NCBI GenBank assembly: GCA_031296935.1
Contig: JAVDPD010000007.1
Location: 62,001 to 126,000, forward strand
DNA from: Cerasicoccus maritimus
GTDB lineage: Bacteria; Verrucomicrobiota; Verrucomicrobiia; Opitutales; Cerasicoccaceae
Reading direction: 5' to 3'
DNA: 64,000 bases
Positions 8,546 to 17,592 of this stretch are shown here, piece by piece. Position numbers and translations under genes: made by a program. Position 1 is the first letter of the stretch, and the number at the start of each line of letters is the position of its first letter. The notes below the pieces were generated by a model. The model was not told the origin of the DNA, searched no databases, and was given only the letters and a program-made list of their open reading frames with translations.

Positions 8546-9508
8546 ATGCATAAAGACACCAAAGCAAAAGGTTTTACCCTTATCGAGATCCTGGCTGCGA
8601 CCGGGATCATGACCATCATTATTTTGATCGTCCTCAGCCTGACCACGAACGTGCTCACAGTTTGGAATCGATCAACTGGTCAGCTGACTGCGAATTACGA
8701 GGCGCGCGTGGCGCTGGACATCATGGCGACGGACTTGGAGACGATGGTGCTGCGCAATCGAGATTTTTGCTGGCTGGATGTCATATATGATGAACCTTCC
8801 ACTTCGACTCAGATCGAAAGTTTTGATGGCGCTTTGCCTGAAATGCCTGAGATTTACTTTATGGCGCGCGTGGAGGACCGACCACGCGAGACCAGTGGGG
8901 GCTTGCCAATTTACGGAGACATTTGTACGGTAGGCTACGCACTAAAGTATCAGGATCCGGTTACTGGCGGCACTGCGAGTAGCAGTTCGACTTTTCCGAT
9001 GTTTGGCCTCTATCGCCTGTTAATCGATTCAGAGCATACTTTCGAGGATGTGATGGGCAGCGATCAGGCTCTCTTGAGGGATGCGATCATGGACTCCGGG
9101 TATTATGATCAACATGGCAATGTTGGCACTGTTAATATTAATACAATCAGCAGGATGGAAAACTTTCTGGCTGCAAACATCGTAGATTTCAGCTTGGTGT
9201 TCTGGTATACTGATGAGAATGGGGAGTTACGCTCAATTACCTCTGGAGGTGATGGAACAGGCGATGGACAGAACTTCCAGTATACCAACAAGCTTAACAT
9301 AGTGGATGATCCTACTGTGACCGGGACCTTGGAGTTTGTGGACATCACGGTGACGGTCATGTCGAATGAAGGTATGCAGCTGATCCAGAATAACGATGCG
9401 AGCGTTCTGAAGGGCTCGGATGGGGATACGGATCTGTGGTTTAAGCTGGTGGATGAATACGGGCAGACCTTCTCGCGCCGTATTCAGATCATGGCGAAAC
9501 CGCTGTAG
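8546..9508 (+). CDS. Minor pseudopilin (GspJ-like; resembles verrucomicrobial cassette protein C)
   Basis: 320 residues. Leader MHKDTKAKG is cut before FTLIEILAATGIMTIIILIV. Then TVWNRSTGQLTANYEARVAL and DIMATDLETMVLRNRD, the pattern of GspJ-like and Verru_Chthon C proteins (a helix, then a region that pairs with other minor pilins). It closes the pseudopilin run; menA begins 19 bp later. A partner like GspK or the large cassette protein A is absent. Confidence 0.76.
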   Translation: MHKDTKAKGFTLIEILAATGIMTIIILIVLSLTTNVLTVWNRSTGQLTANYEARVALDIMATDLETMVLRNRDFCWLDVIYDEPSTSTQIESFDGALPEMPEIYFMARVEDRPRETSGGLPIYGDICTVGYALKYQDPVTGGTASSSSTFPMFGLYRLLIDSEHTFEDVMGSDQALLRDAIMDSGYYDQHGNVGTVNINTISRMENFLAANIVDFSLVFWYTDENGELRSITSGGDGTGDGQNFQYTNKLNIVDDPTVTGTLEFVDITVTVMSNEGMQLIQNNDASVLKGSDGDTDLWFKLVDEYGQTFSRRIQIMAKPL

Positions 9509-9526
9509 GCGACCAGTCAAGCTTGC

Positions 9527-10399
9527 ATGAAGATTGGCGCCTGGATACTTGCGGCGCGGCCGAAAACGCTGCCCGCCGCCATTGCGCCAGTCTTGGTTGG
9601 CACAGCGTTGGCGGCGCATGATGGCGTGCTCTCGGTGACGCCCGCTTTGATTTGCCTGGCCTTTGCATTATTGATCCAGGTCGGGACGAATTTTGCCAAC
9701 GATTACTTCGACTTCGTGCAGGGTGCCGATACTCAGGAGCGCATTGGGCCGACACGCGCCGTTGCTGCTGGTCTGATTACTCCGGCCACGATGAAACGAG
9801 CCACGATTATGGTCCTCGGACTTGCGTTTATCGTTGGCTTGTCACTGGTTTACTGGGGCGGCTGGTGGCTGGTGCTGGTAGGCGTGTTGAGCATCATCTG
9901 TGCGGTGGCTTACACCGGTGGGCCTTATCCGCTCGGCTACAACGGCCTGGGCGACGTCTTTGTGTTTATCTTTTTCGGCCTCGTGGCGGTTGGTTTCACC
10001 TATTACGTTCAGGCTGGTGTGTTTTCCAACATTGCCTGGCTTCTGGGGGCGGGAGTAGGGGCGCTTTCGGTGAATCTGCTGGTGGTGAATAATTACCGTG
10101 ATCTGGAAACCGACCGCGTGGCTGGCAAGCGAACCCTGGTGGTGCGTTTGGGCAGAGCAGCGGCTTGGCGTCAATATGTCGGCAGCGTTGTGCTGGCCCT
10201 GGGCATTCCAGTTGGCTTGGCCCTGCGCGGCTATGGCTGGACTATGCTGCTGCCACTGGGAATGGTTCCGCTAGGCATCTTTCTTTGCATCCTGCTGCGG
10301 CGTGCTAAATCGCGAGACGACTTTCAACTGGTGCTCGCGCAGACGGCCAAACTCTTACTGTTCTACAGCGGTTTGCTCGCGGTTGGGCTTGTTCTCTGA
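9527..10399 (+). CDS. menA: 1,4-dihydroxy-2-naphthoate prenyltransferase
   Basis: 290 residues, integral membrane UbiA-superfamily enzyme. It attaches the polyprenyl chain to 1,4-dihydroxy-2-naphthoate to give demethylmenaquinone. About eight hydrophobic helices are visible. The two Asp-rich diphosphate/Mg sites are intact: NFANDYFDFVQGAD (residues about 55-68) and NNYRDLETDRVAGK (about 186-199), the second being the MenA form with VAGKRTL. The N-terminal WILAARPKTLPAAIAPV is also typical. It sits 19 bp after the last pseudopilin gene and may be co-transcribed, but no other men genes are in the window. Confidence 0.92.
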   Translation: MKIGAWILAARPKTLPAAIAPVLVGTALAAHDGVLSVTPALICLAFALLIQVGTNFANDYFDFVQGADTQERIGPTRAVAAGLITPATMKRATIMVLGLAFIVGLSLVYWGGWWLVLVGVLSIICAVAYTGGPYPLGYNGLGDVFVFIFFGLVAVGFTYYVQAGVFSNIAWLLGAGVGALSVNLLVVNNYRDLETDRVAGKRTLVVRLGRAAAWRQYVGSVVLALGIPVGLALRGYGWTMLLPLGMVPLGIFLCILLRRAKSRDDFQLVLAQTAKLLLFYSGLLAVGLVL

Positions 10400-10514
10400 G
10401 TGGTGTGCTTTTCAGGCTACCAGGGTGCAAAAATCGCTAAAAAGATGATAGTGTTAGCGTTAATGCGCTTTCCGAGCGCTTGACATACACCGATCAGTTT
10501 GAAATCTTTTTGCT

Positions 10515-11504
10515 ATGAGTGACACCAACCCGGACAAGCCTACCCCTCCCTCCGATGCTGACAAGGAACGTCTAGCCAAGATCGCTGCGAGCCTTCCCGG
10601 TGAAGTGGTGTCTCGCGATGCAGCTTTCCCCAAAAAGCGTCAGCGTCCTAAGGCGCGTCTTCCCGAGCCCGTTCGTAAGAAGATTGAATCGGACGCCACC
10701 GAAGAGGCTGCCAAGGATACAGTGGCTGACGGCCCCAAAGCGCCGATCGAAAAACCAAAGTTTAAGGTGACCCGCTCACCCTTCGCGCCGCGCATCGATC
10801 AAACGACCAAGCCAGCAGACACTTGGGGTGACGAAGAAGAAACACCCAAGGCCGAATCCAAGCCTGAAGTGAAGCCCGCTCCAGAAGTGGCGAAGAAAGC
10901 TGAGCCCGAAGTAAAGAAGTCGGAGCCGGAAGCCGCCAAGCCCGAAGCAAAGAAATTTGAGCCCAAGCCCATCCCGCGCCCGACGCCCACCAAGTTGGAC
11001 ATCTCGCGTGCGCCATTTAAGGAAGAGGTCAAGGCTGAAGAAAAGAAGGAAGAGCCCGCTACTCCCGAAATCAAGCCGGTTGCCAAGGAAACAGCCAAGC
11101 CGGAGATCAAGCCTGCCGCAAAGGAAGAGCCCAAGGTCGTTCCGATGCCCAAGCCGACCCCAGTTGCAGCAAAGAAGCCTGTCGAAGCCAAGCCGGCCGC
11201 CAAGCAACCTTTGCCCACTCCTGTTGCTAAGGCCAGCCCGACCAAGCTGCCTGTCCCGGCTGCCAAGGCCGAAGGCACCTCGGCTGCCAAGCCTGCGACT
11301 TCCAAGCTGCCTAAGCCCGCAGCTGCAGCGCCGCGCTCTGCTCCCCGCCCGAAGGCAGCACCTGCTCCAGGCCGCCACGCACAACAGCAGCCTGAGGAAG
11401 AAGAAAATACAGGTATGAGCATTGTGTGGGTTGCGTTTGACGCAATCGCCGCCGTGGCTACCTTGGCTTTCGCTGCCCTCACATTCATGAATATGGGCGG
11501 GTAA
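10515..11504 (+). CDS. Ala/Pro/Lys/Glu-rich protein with C-terminal membrane anchor, unknown function
   Basis: 329 residues. Residues 1-295 are almost wholly low-complexity: repeated KPEVKPAPEVAKKAEPE-like and KLPVPAAKAE-like stretches, expected to be disordered. A single hydrophobic segment (MSIVWVAFDAIAAVATLAFA, residues about 301-320) closes the protein and would anchor it in the inner membrane with the disordered part exposed. There is no signal peptide. A TTGACA box lies at 10480-10485. It precedes trxA by 30 bp. Proteins of this build occur in cell envelope or division roles, but nothing here fixes a function. Confidence 0.7.
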   Translation: MSDTNPDKPTPPSDADKERLAKIAASLPGEVVSRDAAFPKKRQRPKARLPEPVRKKIESDATEEAAKDTVADGPKAPIEKPKFKVTRSPFAPRIDQTTKPADTWGDEEETPKAESKPEVKPAPEVAKKAEPEVKKSEPEAAKPEAKKFEPKPIPRPTPTKLDISRAPFKEEVKAEEKKEEPATPEIKPVAKETAKPEIKPAAKEEPKVVPMPKPTPVAAKKPVEAKPAAKQPLPTPVAKASPTKLPVPAAKAEGTSAAKPATSKLPKPAAAAPRSAPRPKAAPAPGRHAQQQPEEEENTGMSIVWVAFDAIAAVATLAFAALTFMNMGG

Positions 11505-11534
11505 GGAATCCGGACAAACTCCGACCAAGATCAC

Positions 11535-11867
11535 ATGGCAACATCTGAAAAAATCAAAGAACTCACTTCCAGCGACTTCGATAGCGAAGTATTAGTAGCC
11601 GGCACCCCGGTCCTCGTGGACTTTTGGGCTCCTTGGTGTGGACCCTGCAAAATGCTGGCGCCTATCCTCGACGAGCTCGCCGAAGAGCTCGATGGCACGA
11701 TCAAAATCTGCAAGGTCGACGTCGAAGAAAACACCGAACTGGCCTCAAAGTATGGCGTGAATCGCCTGCCCACGATGCTCGTCTACAAGGGCGGCGAAGT
11801 GGTTGACCAGATCATCGGCATGACCAGCAAGGCCGAGCTCAGCGCTCGCTTGACCAAGCTTGCCTAA
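11535..11867 (+). CDS. trxA: Thioredoxin
   Basis: 110 residues, the standard single-domain size. Reduces protein disulfides in the cytoplasm. Redox site WAPWCGPCK with C35 and C38; the buried Asp is in VLVDFWAPW, and the cis-Pro is in NRLPTMLVYKGG. No signal peptide, so cytoplasmic. A strong intrinsic terminator follows 25 bp after the stop. Confidence 0.95.
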   Translation: MATSEKIKELTSSDFDSEVLVAGTPVLVDFWAPWCGPCKMLAPILDELAEELDGTIKICKVDVEENTELASKYGVNRLPTMLVYKGGEVVDQIIGMTSKAELSARLTKLA

Positions 11868-11891
11868 GCGGTCGAAGCGAACAACCTTTCA

Positions 11892-11925
11892 AATCCCGTT
11901 TCGCCCTGCGAAGCGGGATTTTTTT
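11892..11925 (+). terminator. Intrinsic terminator after trxA
   Basis: Stem ATCCCGTTTCGC / GCGAAGCGGGAT (12 pairs, one wobble or mismatch) with a CCT loop, followed at once by seven T. It ends the transcript running from ilvE/pseudopilins/menA or at least from the gene at 10515. Confidence 0.9.
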
Positions 11926-11928
11926 GCA

Positions 11929-12120
11929 GACTTATACCGATTCTCAACCTTATTGAGACTTAAAAAGAACCCAGGATGCGGTGGATTTAACAGGAAGCTC
12001 GGAAAGAGCGGGAAGCAGCAAGAAACTTCCCGCTCTTTCCGATCTTCCTGTTTGAAATTAGTTTTATTACAACAAGTGATACTGCGAAACTCTCAAATCT
12101 TTTGACAAACGGTATAAGTC
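11929..12120. repeat. 192-bp MITE-like element with 19-bp terminal inverted repeats
   Basis: Left end GACTTATACCGATTCTCAA and the reverse complement of the right end GACTTATACCGTTTGTCAA differ at only two positions. Inside is a long hairpin: GGAAAGAGCGGGAAG (12001-12015) pairs perfectly with 12026-12040, and the stem extends outward with one mismatch to about 27 bp (11989-12052). A degraded second copy lies at 4220-4340. No coding capacity. Confidence 0.7.
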
Positions 12121-12161
12121 GTTGATCCCCAACGTGTGTTAATTGCGAGAGATGCTCACTA

Positions 12162-12429
12162 GAGCACTTTTCACCTAACTTTGCCGATCAGGCCGCAGTG
12201 ATTTTTCGTGTCCAGCAGGGCAGCTTGATCGTAGCGCACTGGAAGTGCGTGAGTGAAAGGCCAACGAAGCTGACGCGGAAAAGCGCTCGGTTAAAGGCTT
12301 GGGGCCAGATTGGAAGGTCGCGGCGTTGGCATATTAATCACGGGCTTCCAGCCCGCTCAATCAATGCCGCCTTGCGCTGCCTCCAATCTCATCCCCATCT
12401 GATTCGGCCAAGTTAGATGAAGAATGCTC
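12162..12429. mobile_element. 268-bp MITE, family 1, copy 1 (TA target)
   Basis: Starts GAGCACTTTTCACCTAACTT and ends with the inverted form (AAGTTAGATGAAGAATGCTC), about 16 of 20 positions pairing. It is flanked by TA on both sides (12160-12161, 12430-12431), as for IS630/Tc1-mariner-mobilised elements. About 90% identical to 54701-54969 over the whole length; a deleted third copy is at 38001-38152. A 72-codon open frame inside is shared by copy 2 but has no start signal and looks incidental. Confidence 0.8.
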
Positions 12430-12684
12430 TAATAAAATGCTCACGCGTTCACTTTTTGCTTGGCGCTGAACGGGGTGTCGTTTAGTGTCTAATTGATCAC
12501 TTTAAAGCGCCTTTCTGCGTTGCCTCCCGCCTATGCTACGTCAGCGCCTCACTCCCGGAACGTGAACCTTCGGCAAGTGTTTACGCTGGCTCTCAGCATA
12601 GCGCCGTTCAATGCAGTGCTCGCTGAAATTTCGCGCTCCTCCAATTCGCCACTGACTACTCGTAATTTACCGAACTGACACACA

Positions 12685-13087
12685 GATGAACTTCCTCCAA
12701 CAGCATCCGCCTTAGCAACTCCACTGAGGTATCCCAGTCGACGCCATGCGGGCCTTTCGGTCGCGCGCGGCGCAGCAACGTTTTTGGCGGGCTTATTCGC
12801 GGGCTGACTTGGTGACAGCAACCAATCCGCGACGCCCAAGGCCACTAGCGTGCTGCCCGCCGACGCCCTATGCCAGCCAAGTCAACGCAGCGTCGACGTG
12901 TGAGCTTTGCCCTGCCGTAGTTTCGCGCGCGTCAATTGGCGTTGCCCGGGCATCTTGGGGGCAACTCCAACCGGTGGCCTCTAAGTCGCCTGTGTCCCAC
13001 CTGCGCCCCGTCCCGGCGATCGGGCGAGTTGTGCAGTGTTCTTTGAAATCAATTTAAGGTGGATTTACCCCCCCCCTCGGCCCCCCT
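12685..13087. repeat. About 400-bp dispersed repeat ending in a poly-C tract, copy 1
   Basis: Shares blocks with 47936-48312 in the same order: CATCCGCCTTAGC, then GTATCCCAGTCGACGCCATG, then CTATGCCAGCC, GCAGCGTC, GACGTGTGAGC and CACCTGCGCC, finally a run of C after TTTAC (nine C at 13068-13076). Overall identity is patchy. No reading frame is conserved between the two copies, so it is treated as non-coding. 12430-12684 just before it shows nothing recognisable. Confidence 0.6.
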
Positions 13088-13111
13088 ACAGCGCGAGTTT
13101 ACATATTTTGA

Positions 13112-13198
13112 AGGTAGGGGCGGTTGCCCTCAACCGTCCGCGCTTCAATTGGTGTCCAGCGATCTATGACGGACGGTTGAGGGCAACCGTCTCTACCT
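13112..13198. repeat. Long hairpin repeat (stem about 28 bp)
   Basis: AGGTAGGGGCGGTTGCCCTC plus AACCGTCC (13112-13139) pairs with 13171-13198, with two mismatches. The core GGTTGCCCTCAACCGTCC is perfect. The loop is about 31 bp. It lies between the repeat block and the 3' end of the convergent methyltransferase gene. Similar long hairpins of different sequence lie at 47749 and 48366. Confidence 0.75.
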
Positions 13199-13213
13199 AA
13201 AAATTGCCACCAC

Positions 13214-14197
13214 TCACCGCGTGGCCGCGAGGACTTGGAACTTCGATCCGAAGCCGCTGGGGTGGATCAGGGATTGCAGTTGGCGGCGGCTTTCGAAGTC
13301 GGCGCTGAGACGCTCGATCTCGGCCCAGCCGCGTTTGACTAAGAATGCTTCCTGCCGCTCGTAGGGCAGGGGTGCGAAGTCCGATGCTTTGAGCACCGCC
13401 TCGATGCGGTCCCAGCAGACATGGGTCGTGAGGTCCTGTTGGCCGGGTAGAGTGAGGAGCTCGTTGTGCTGCTGATGCTGAAAATATGCGCGGGCCGTGC
13501 CTTGCGGGGTGACGGTGGTCAGCTCGGGCCAGTCCTTGCCGTAGTCGATCAGGATCATCGCGCCCGACCAGTTGCCCGCCGCCCATTGTTGGACGAGCGT
13601 TTCGGCTTCCAGCGCGATGTCGAGCCGGTAACCAGGGAGCGATTCCGCGGGCAAGGCGTCGGCGAGGTGTTTCTGAACGGGCTCGCTCAATTTATCCAGC
13701 GGAACTTCGATCAGGGAGTCGCCATCGACCGCCACACCCCATTCGCGCCACGCTCCCTCGTAGAATTCGAGGCGGTGAAAGGGCTGGGCGTCGAGGATTT
13801 CGTTGGCCACGAGCACGGTATGCGGATCGGGTTGGAATTCATGGCCAAGCGGAAAAGTTTTCACCGCGCCAAAGCCGGTTTCGACGCCCGCAAACATACC
13901 CCCCTCGGGCTCGGCACCGATCTCGGCCAAGGTGAAGTCCGACGGGTTTTGAGGCGCAATGAGCTGGCGTGCGGCCTCGGCGATCATGCGGCCAAAGACG
14001 TTGCCTACGGAGACGGAGGTGTAGAAGTCCGTGCCCTGTTTTTTGCCCACGCGTTGACGGTCGCGCCGGTAGTAGCCCTCGGTCTCGTGGTAGAGCGCGA
14101 GGCGCGAGAAGTCGGCGTAGGTCAGGCACCCCTCGGCGTCGGCCGCGTCGCGGAAGGCGGAAAGGAGTGGGGCGGGGATGGTTTCACGGGTTGCCAC
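13214..14197 (-). CDS. MidA-family SAM-dependent methyltransferase (NDUFAF7-like, DUF185)
   Basis: 327 residues. Opening LTYADFSRLALYHETEGYYR and GTDFYTSVSVGNVFGRMIAE are the signature of the MidA/NDUFAF7 group: in mitochondria this enzyme dimethylates an arginine of complex I; bacterial targets are unknown. The SAM-binding segment is LAEIGAEPEGGMFAG; the NE.LDA.PF block (ANEILDAQPFHRLEFYEGAW) and LIDYG (ILIDYGKDWPE) follow. Normal members are 350-390 residues, so it is slightly short but complete. It diverges from tsaD with 61 bp between the starts. Confidence 0.85.
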   Translation of the reverse strand: MATRETIPAPLLSAFRDAADAEGCLTYADFSRLALYHETEGYYRRDRQRVGKKQGTDFYTSVSVGNVFGRMIAEAARQLIAPQNPSDFTLAEIGAEPEGGMFAGVETGFGAVKTFPLGHEFQPDPHTVLVANEILDAQPFHRLEFYEGAWREWGVAVDGDSLIEVPLDKLSEPVQKHLADALPAESLPGYRLDIALEAETLVQQWAAGNWSGAMILIDYGKDWPELTTVTPQGTARAYFQHQQHNELLTLPGQQDLTTHVCWDRIEAVLKASDFAPLPYERQEAFLVKRGWAEIERLSADFESRRQLQSLIHPSGFGSKFQVLAATR

Positions 14198-14258
14198 GGC
14201 GCAAAAGATTGTTCCTCATGGAGGTTCGCGCAAGCATTGGCGCGGAAGTTTTTTTGCG

Positions 14259-15296
14259 ATGAGATACCTGGCGATAGAAAGTTCGTGTGACGAGTCGGCC
14301 CTGGCGTTGTTTGACAGCGAGGCGGGGATGCTGGGCGAGTGGGTGCACTCGCAGATCGCGCTGCATGGCGAATACGGCGGCGTGGTGCCCGACCTGGCGA
14401 GCCGCGAGCACGTGCATAATTTCGGGCCGCTGCTGGCCAAGGCGCAGGCTGATGTCGCGCTGGAGCCGGTGGATGAGATCGCGGTCACGACCGGGCCCGG
14501 GCTCGCGGGCTGCCTCGCAGTCGGGATCGCGGTGGCCAAGTCGCTCTCGACCGCCTGGGGCGCGCCTTTGGTGTCGGTCAACCACTTGCGCGGGCACGCG
14601 TTTTCGCCGTTCATCGCCCTGCATGCGGAGGCCCCCCAAGACTTCGAAGCGAACTTTCAAAAGCTACTGCCGCATCTTGGATTGCTCGTTTCGGGCGGGA
14701 ACACGGTGCTGTTTTTAATCGATGAACAGCGCCGCATCCGCCTGCTTGCCCAGACGGTCGACGACGCCGCTGGCGAAGCCATCGACAAGGGGGCCAAGCT
14801 CCTTGGCATGCCATACCCGGGCGGGATTCAGATCGAAAAGACCGCCGCCAAGGGCAAGACCGGACGCTTTGAGTTTCCCACCGGCATCGCCAAAAGCACC
14901 GACTTTCGGTTTAGCTTTTCCGGGCTGAAGACCAGTTTGCGCTACCAGCTCGAAGCGATGACCGATGACGAGCTTGCCGGCGCGTTGCCCGACATTTGCG
15001 CGGATTACCAGGCGGCCATTGTGCGCCAGCTCGTTAACAAAACGCGCCACGTGCTGGCCAAAACCAAGGTTGCGAGCATTGGGCTCTCGGGTGGCGTTGC
15101 GAACAACACCCTGCTCCGCGAGGAGATGGAAACGCTCGCCCGCAGAAAGCGCCTGCCAGTGCTCATGGCCCAACGCAAGCACACCGGGGACAACGCCGCG
15201 ATGATCGCTTTTGCCGGTTGGCTCGACCCGGAGTCGCAGGAGCAGCCTATTGGCAGCATGACGTTTGATCCGTCTGTGCCGCTGACTTTAGCGTAG
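14259..15296 (+). CDS. tsaD: tRNA N6-adenosine threonylcarbamoyltransferase
   Basis: 345 residues from the ATG at 14259 (MRYLAIESSCDES is the standard TsaD start; an upstream in-frame ATG at 14178 would run back into the divergent gene). Transfers threonylcarbamoyl to A37 of ANN-reading tRNAs with TsaB and TsaE. The metal ligands are in NHLRGHAFSPF, the ASKHA nucleotide-binding blocks in LGLLVSGGNTVLFL, DDAAGEAIDKGAKLLG, GLSGGVANNTLLR and HTGDNAAMIAFAG. All are intact. The gene is unrelated in origin to the tRNA array at 52 kb. Confidence 0.95.
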   Translation: MRYLAIESSCDESALALFDSEAGMLGEWVHSQIALHGEYGGVVPDLASREHVHNFGPLLAKAQADVALEPVDEIAVTTGPGLAGCLAVGIAVAKSLSTAWGAPLVSVNHLRGHAFSPFIALHAEAPQDFEANFQKLLPHLGLLVSGGNTVLFLIDEQRRIRLLAQTVDDAAGEAIDKGAKLLGMPYPGGIQIEKTAAKGKTGRFEFPTGIAKSTDFRFSFSGLKTSLRYQLEAMTDDELAGALPDICADYQAAIVRQLVNKTRHVLAKTKVASIGLSGGVANNTLLREEMETLARRKRLPVLMAQRKHTGDNAAMIAFAGWLDPESQEQPIGSMTFDPSVPLTLA

Positions 15297-15311
15297 AAAA
15301 AGCTGTCACGA

Positions 15312-15581
15312 ATGAACATCCTGGCCATAGGTGAGTTTTTACTAGAAAGCGCTTTGATGATGTTTGTTGGCGACAGACCCTGGTGGAACTTTTCCTTGGA
15401 CGGGGGCGTTTACGGCATTGGCGAAATCGGTAATAAAGTGCTCATCTACCTTGGCGACGCGTATTGGATATCGCCGTTTCCCTCGGGCAAGGTCTGGCTA
15501 CTCGGCTACGGGCTGATGTCCTTGGCTATAGTATACTGGCGTGCTTTTGGGGGTTGCGTGGCAGAGGTGCAGACTGAGTGA
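15312..15581 (+). CDS. Small membrane-associated protein, unknown
   Basis: 89 residues, start 15 bp after tsaD. The N-terminal MNILAIGEFLLESALMMFVG and a second hydrophobic stretch (VWLLGYGLMSLAIVYWRAF, residues about 61-79) suggest two membrane-associated helices around an aromatic-rich loop (DRPWWNFSLDGG). No family recognised. Close spacing to tsaD favours co-transcription. Could be a chance frame. Confidence 0.45.
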   Translation: MNILAIGEFLLESALMMFVGDRPWWNFSLDGGVYGIGEIGNKVLIYLGDAYWISPFPSGKVWLLGYGLMSLAIVYWRAFGGCVAEVQTE

Positions 15582-15741
15582 AGCTGCTTTATGTGACGTG
15601 GGGGATACGTAAATTTTCTTTGAGTTAAAATAGCTGCCGAATAAGCGTAGCTAAAGACGCTGGCCATTAACTTGACTATATTGCCTAAGATACTTAATTT
15701 TGTTGTCAGGAAGCGAAAACTCGCCCAACTTTCTAATGATT

Positions 15742-17451
15742 ATGGCCGAAACCACCGCAAAGAAGTTGTCGAAGAACGAAACGATTAAGGAGAACAGTAA
15801 CTTTCTCCGGGGTACGATCCTGGAAGGATTGGCCGATGTTAGCACGGGAGCGTTGTCCGACGACGATGGCCAGCTGACGAAGTTTCACGGCATCTACCAG
15901 CAAGACGACCGCGACGTGCGCAACGAGCGTCGCAAGCAAAAGCTTGATAAGGCATACAGCTTCATGGCGCGTGTGCGCGTGCCGGGCGGCGTCTGCACCG
16001 CGCAGCAGTGGCTTGAGATGGACCGCATCTCTGATCAATTTGCCAACGGCACGTTGAAGCTCACCACGCGCCAGGCATTCCAGTTTCACGGCATCATCAA
16101 GAGCAACCTCAAGCGCTCGATCAAGGAGATCAACGACGCTTGCCTCGACACCATTGCGGCTTGCGGCGACGTGAACCGCAACGTCATGTGCAACCCGAAT
16201 CCTTACCAGAGCGCTGTCCATGCTGAGGTGCAGAAGCTGGCTGAGGACATCAACACGCACCTGACCCCCGCCACCCGCGCCTACCACGAAATCTGGCTCG
16301 ACGGCGAGAAGCTGGAGTCCAGCGAAGAGGACGTGGAGCCGATCTACGGCAAGACTTACCTGCCGCGCAAATTTAAGACCGTAATCGCGGTTCCGCCAAG
16401 CAACGATGTGGACATCTACGCGCACGACCTCGGCTACATCGCGATTGTGGAAGACGACAAGCTCATCGGCTACAACGTGACTGTCGGCGGTGGCATGGGC
16501 ATGACTCACAACAACAAGGTGACTTATCCGCGCGTCGCTCAGATGCTCGGCTTCATCAAGACCGAAGACGCAATCAAGATTGCTGAAGCCGTCGTGACCA
16601 CTCAGCGCGACAATGGCGACCGCAGCGACCGCAAGCATGCCCGTCTGAAATACACCGTCGAAGACATGGGCCTCGACGCCTTCCGTGCCGAAGTCGCTAA
16701 GCGTTCCGGCGTGACCATTGAAGAAGCCCGCGACTTTACCTTCGAACACACTGGCGATCGTTATGGCTGGGTGAAAGGCATCGACGACAAGTGGCACCTG
16801 ACGCTGTTCATCCAGAACGGTCGCGTGCTCGACACCGCTGATTTCCCGATGAAGACCGCGCTTCGCGAAGTGGCTAAGATTCACACCGGCGACTTCCGCC
16901 TGAGTGCGAATCAAAATCTCGTCATCGGCGCGATCTCGGAAGAGTCGAAGCCGGCGATTGAAAAGATTTTGCAGGAAGCCGGCATCATGGATCGCTTGAA
17001 CACCAGCGGCCTGCGCCTCAACTCGATGGCCTGCGTGGCCCTGCCGACTTGCGGCCTCGCGTTGGCCGAGTCCGAGCGCTACCTGCCCGACCTGATTACG
17101 GATATCGAAAATATACTCGACGAAGCAGGCCTGCGTGAAGACGAAATCGTCATCCGCATGACGGGTTGCCCAAATGGTTGCGCTCGTCCGTTCCTTGCGG
17201 AAATCGGTTTCGTTGGCCGCAGCCCGGGTAAGTATAACCTCTACCTCGGCGCCAGCTTTACCGGTAACCGTGTGAACAAGCTTTACCGCGATAGCATCAC
17301 CCATCAGCAGGTGCTCGACGAGCTTAAGCCGATACTCCTTCGTTACGCCAAGGAGCGCAAGGAAGGCGAGAAGTTCGGCGACTTCACCATCCGCGCCGGT
17401 TACGTGAAAGCAGTCAACGATTCCAAGACCGAATTCTGGATTGAAAACTAG
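15742..17451 (+). CDS. cysI: Assimilatory sulfite reductase, siroheme/4Fe-4S subunit
   Basis: 569 residues from ATG 15742 (two other in-frame ATGs at 15700 and 15736 are possible). Reduces sulfite to sulfide with six electrons. All marks of the hemoprotein are present: [61 protein letters not shown] and the cluster/siroheme cysteines C431 and C437 ([14 protein letters not shown]), C476 and C480 ([10 protein letters not shown]). Full length for CysI. The flavoprotein partner CysJ is not in the window, so electrons may come from another donor. The nitrite reductase family is related but the spacing fits CysI. Confidence 0.93.
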   Translation: MAETTAKKLSKNETIKENSNFLRGTILEGLADVSTGALSDDDGQLTKFHGIYQQDDRDVRNERRKQKLDKAYSFMARVRVPGGVCTAQQWLEMDRISDQFANGTLKLTTRQAFQFHGIIKSNLKRSIKEINDACLDTIAACGDVNRNVMCNPNPYQSAVHAEVQKLAEDINTHLTPATRAYHEIWLDGEKLESSEEDVEPIYGKTYLPRKFKTVIAVPPSNDVDIYAHDLGYIAIVEDDKLIGYNVTVGGGMGMTHNNKVTYPRVAQMLGFIKTEDAIKIAEAVVTTQRDNGDRSDRKHARLKYTVEDMGLDAFRAEVAKRSGVTIEEARDFTFEHTGDRYGWVKGIDDKWHLTLFIQNGRVLDTADFPMKTALREVAKIHTGDFRLSANQNLVIGAISEESKPAIEKILQEAGIMDRLNTSGLRLNSMACVALPTCGLALAESERYLPDLITDIENILDEAGLREDEIVIRMTGCPNGCARPFLAEIGFVGRSPGKYNLYLGASFTGNRVNKLYRDSITHQQVLDELKPILLRYAKERKEGEKFGDFTIRAGYVKAVNDSKTEFWIEN

Positions 17452-17510
17452 CAGCGTCCCGCTGCACCGTTAGATTTGCGCAGTGCGCAAATGACCTTTT
17501 AAAAACGAAT

Positions 17511-17540
17511 CAGCCCGTTCGATGTGAACGGGCTGTTTTT
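17511..17540 (+). terminator. Terminator after cysI, probably bidirectional
   Basis: Stem CAGCCCGTTC / GAACGGGCTG with a GATGT loop, then five T. On the minus strand the same stem is followed by ATTCG and five T, so it may also end the long polysaccharide operon whose last stop is at 17593. Confidence 0.85.
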
Positions 17541-17592
17541 GTGAAAGGGTAGGGCGCAGTCTCCTGACAAGCCGCTGTGTAAGAGTGGATGG

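Noticed and set aside
10776..11488. Two long Gly/Leu- and Ala/Gly-rich frames antisense to the Ala/Pro/Lys-rich gene
   Set aside because: They mirror the low-complexity repeats of the sense gene; the sense frame has a start, a C-terminal anchor and correct placement before trxA.
12198..12416. 72-codon open frame inside MITE copy 1, with a similar frame in copy 2 (54747-54956)
   Set aside because: It exists because the two copies are repeats; it has no ribosome site, differs at both ends, and is absent from the deleted third copy.
12549..12845. 98-codon minus-strand frame in the poly-C repeat region
   Set aside because: The frame is not conserved in the second copy (stop codons intervene), and the composition is that of a GC-rich repeat.
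15733..17304. 523-codon open frame antisense to cysI
   Set aside because: Typical shadow frame in a GC-rich gene with strong codon bias; the sense strand has complete CysI motifs. The same holds for 4960-5907 (antisense to ilvE) and 42645-43529 (antisense to malic enzyme).
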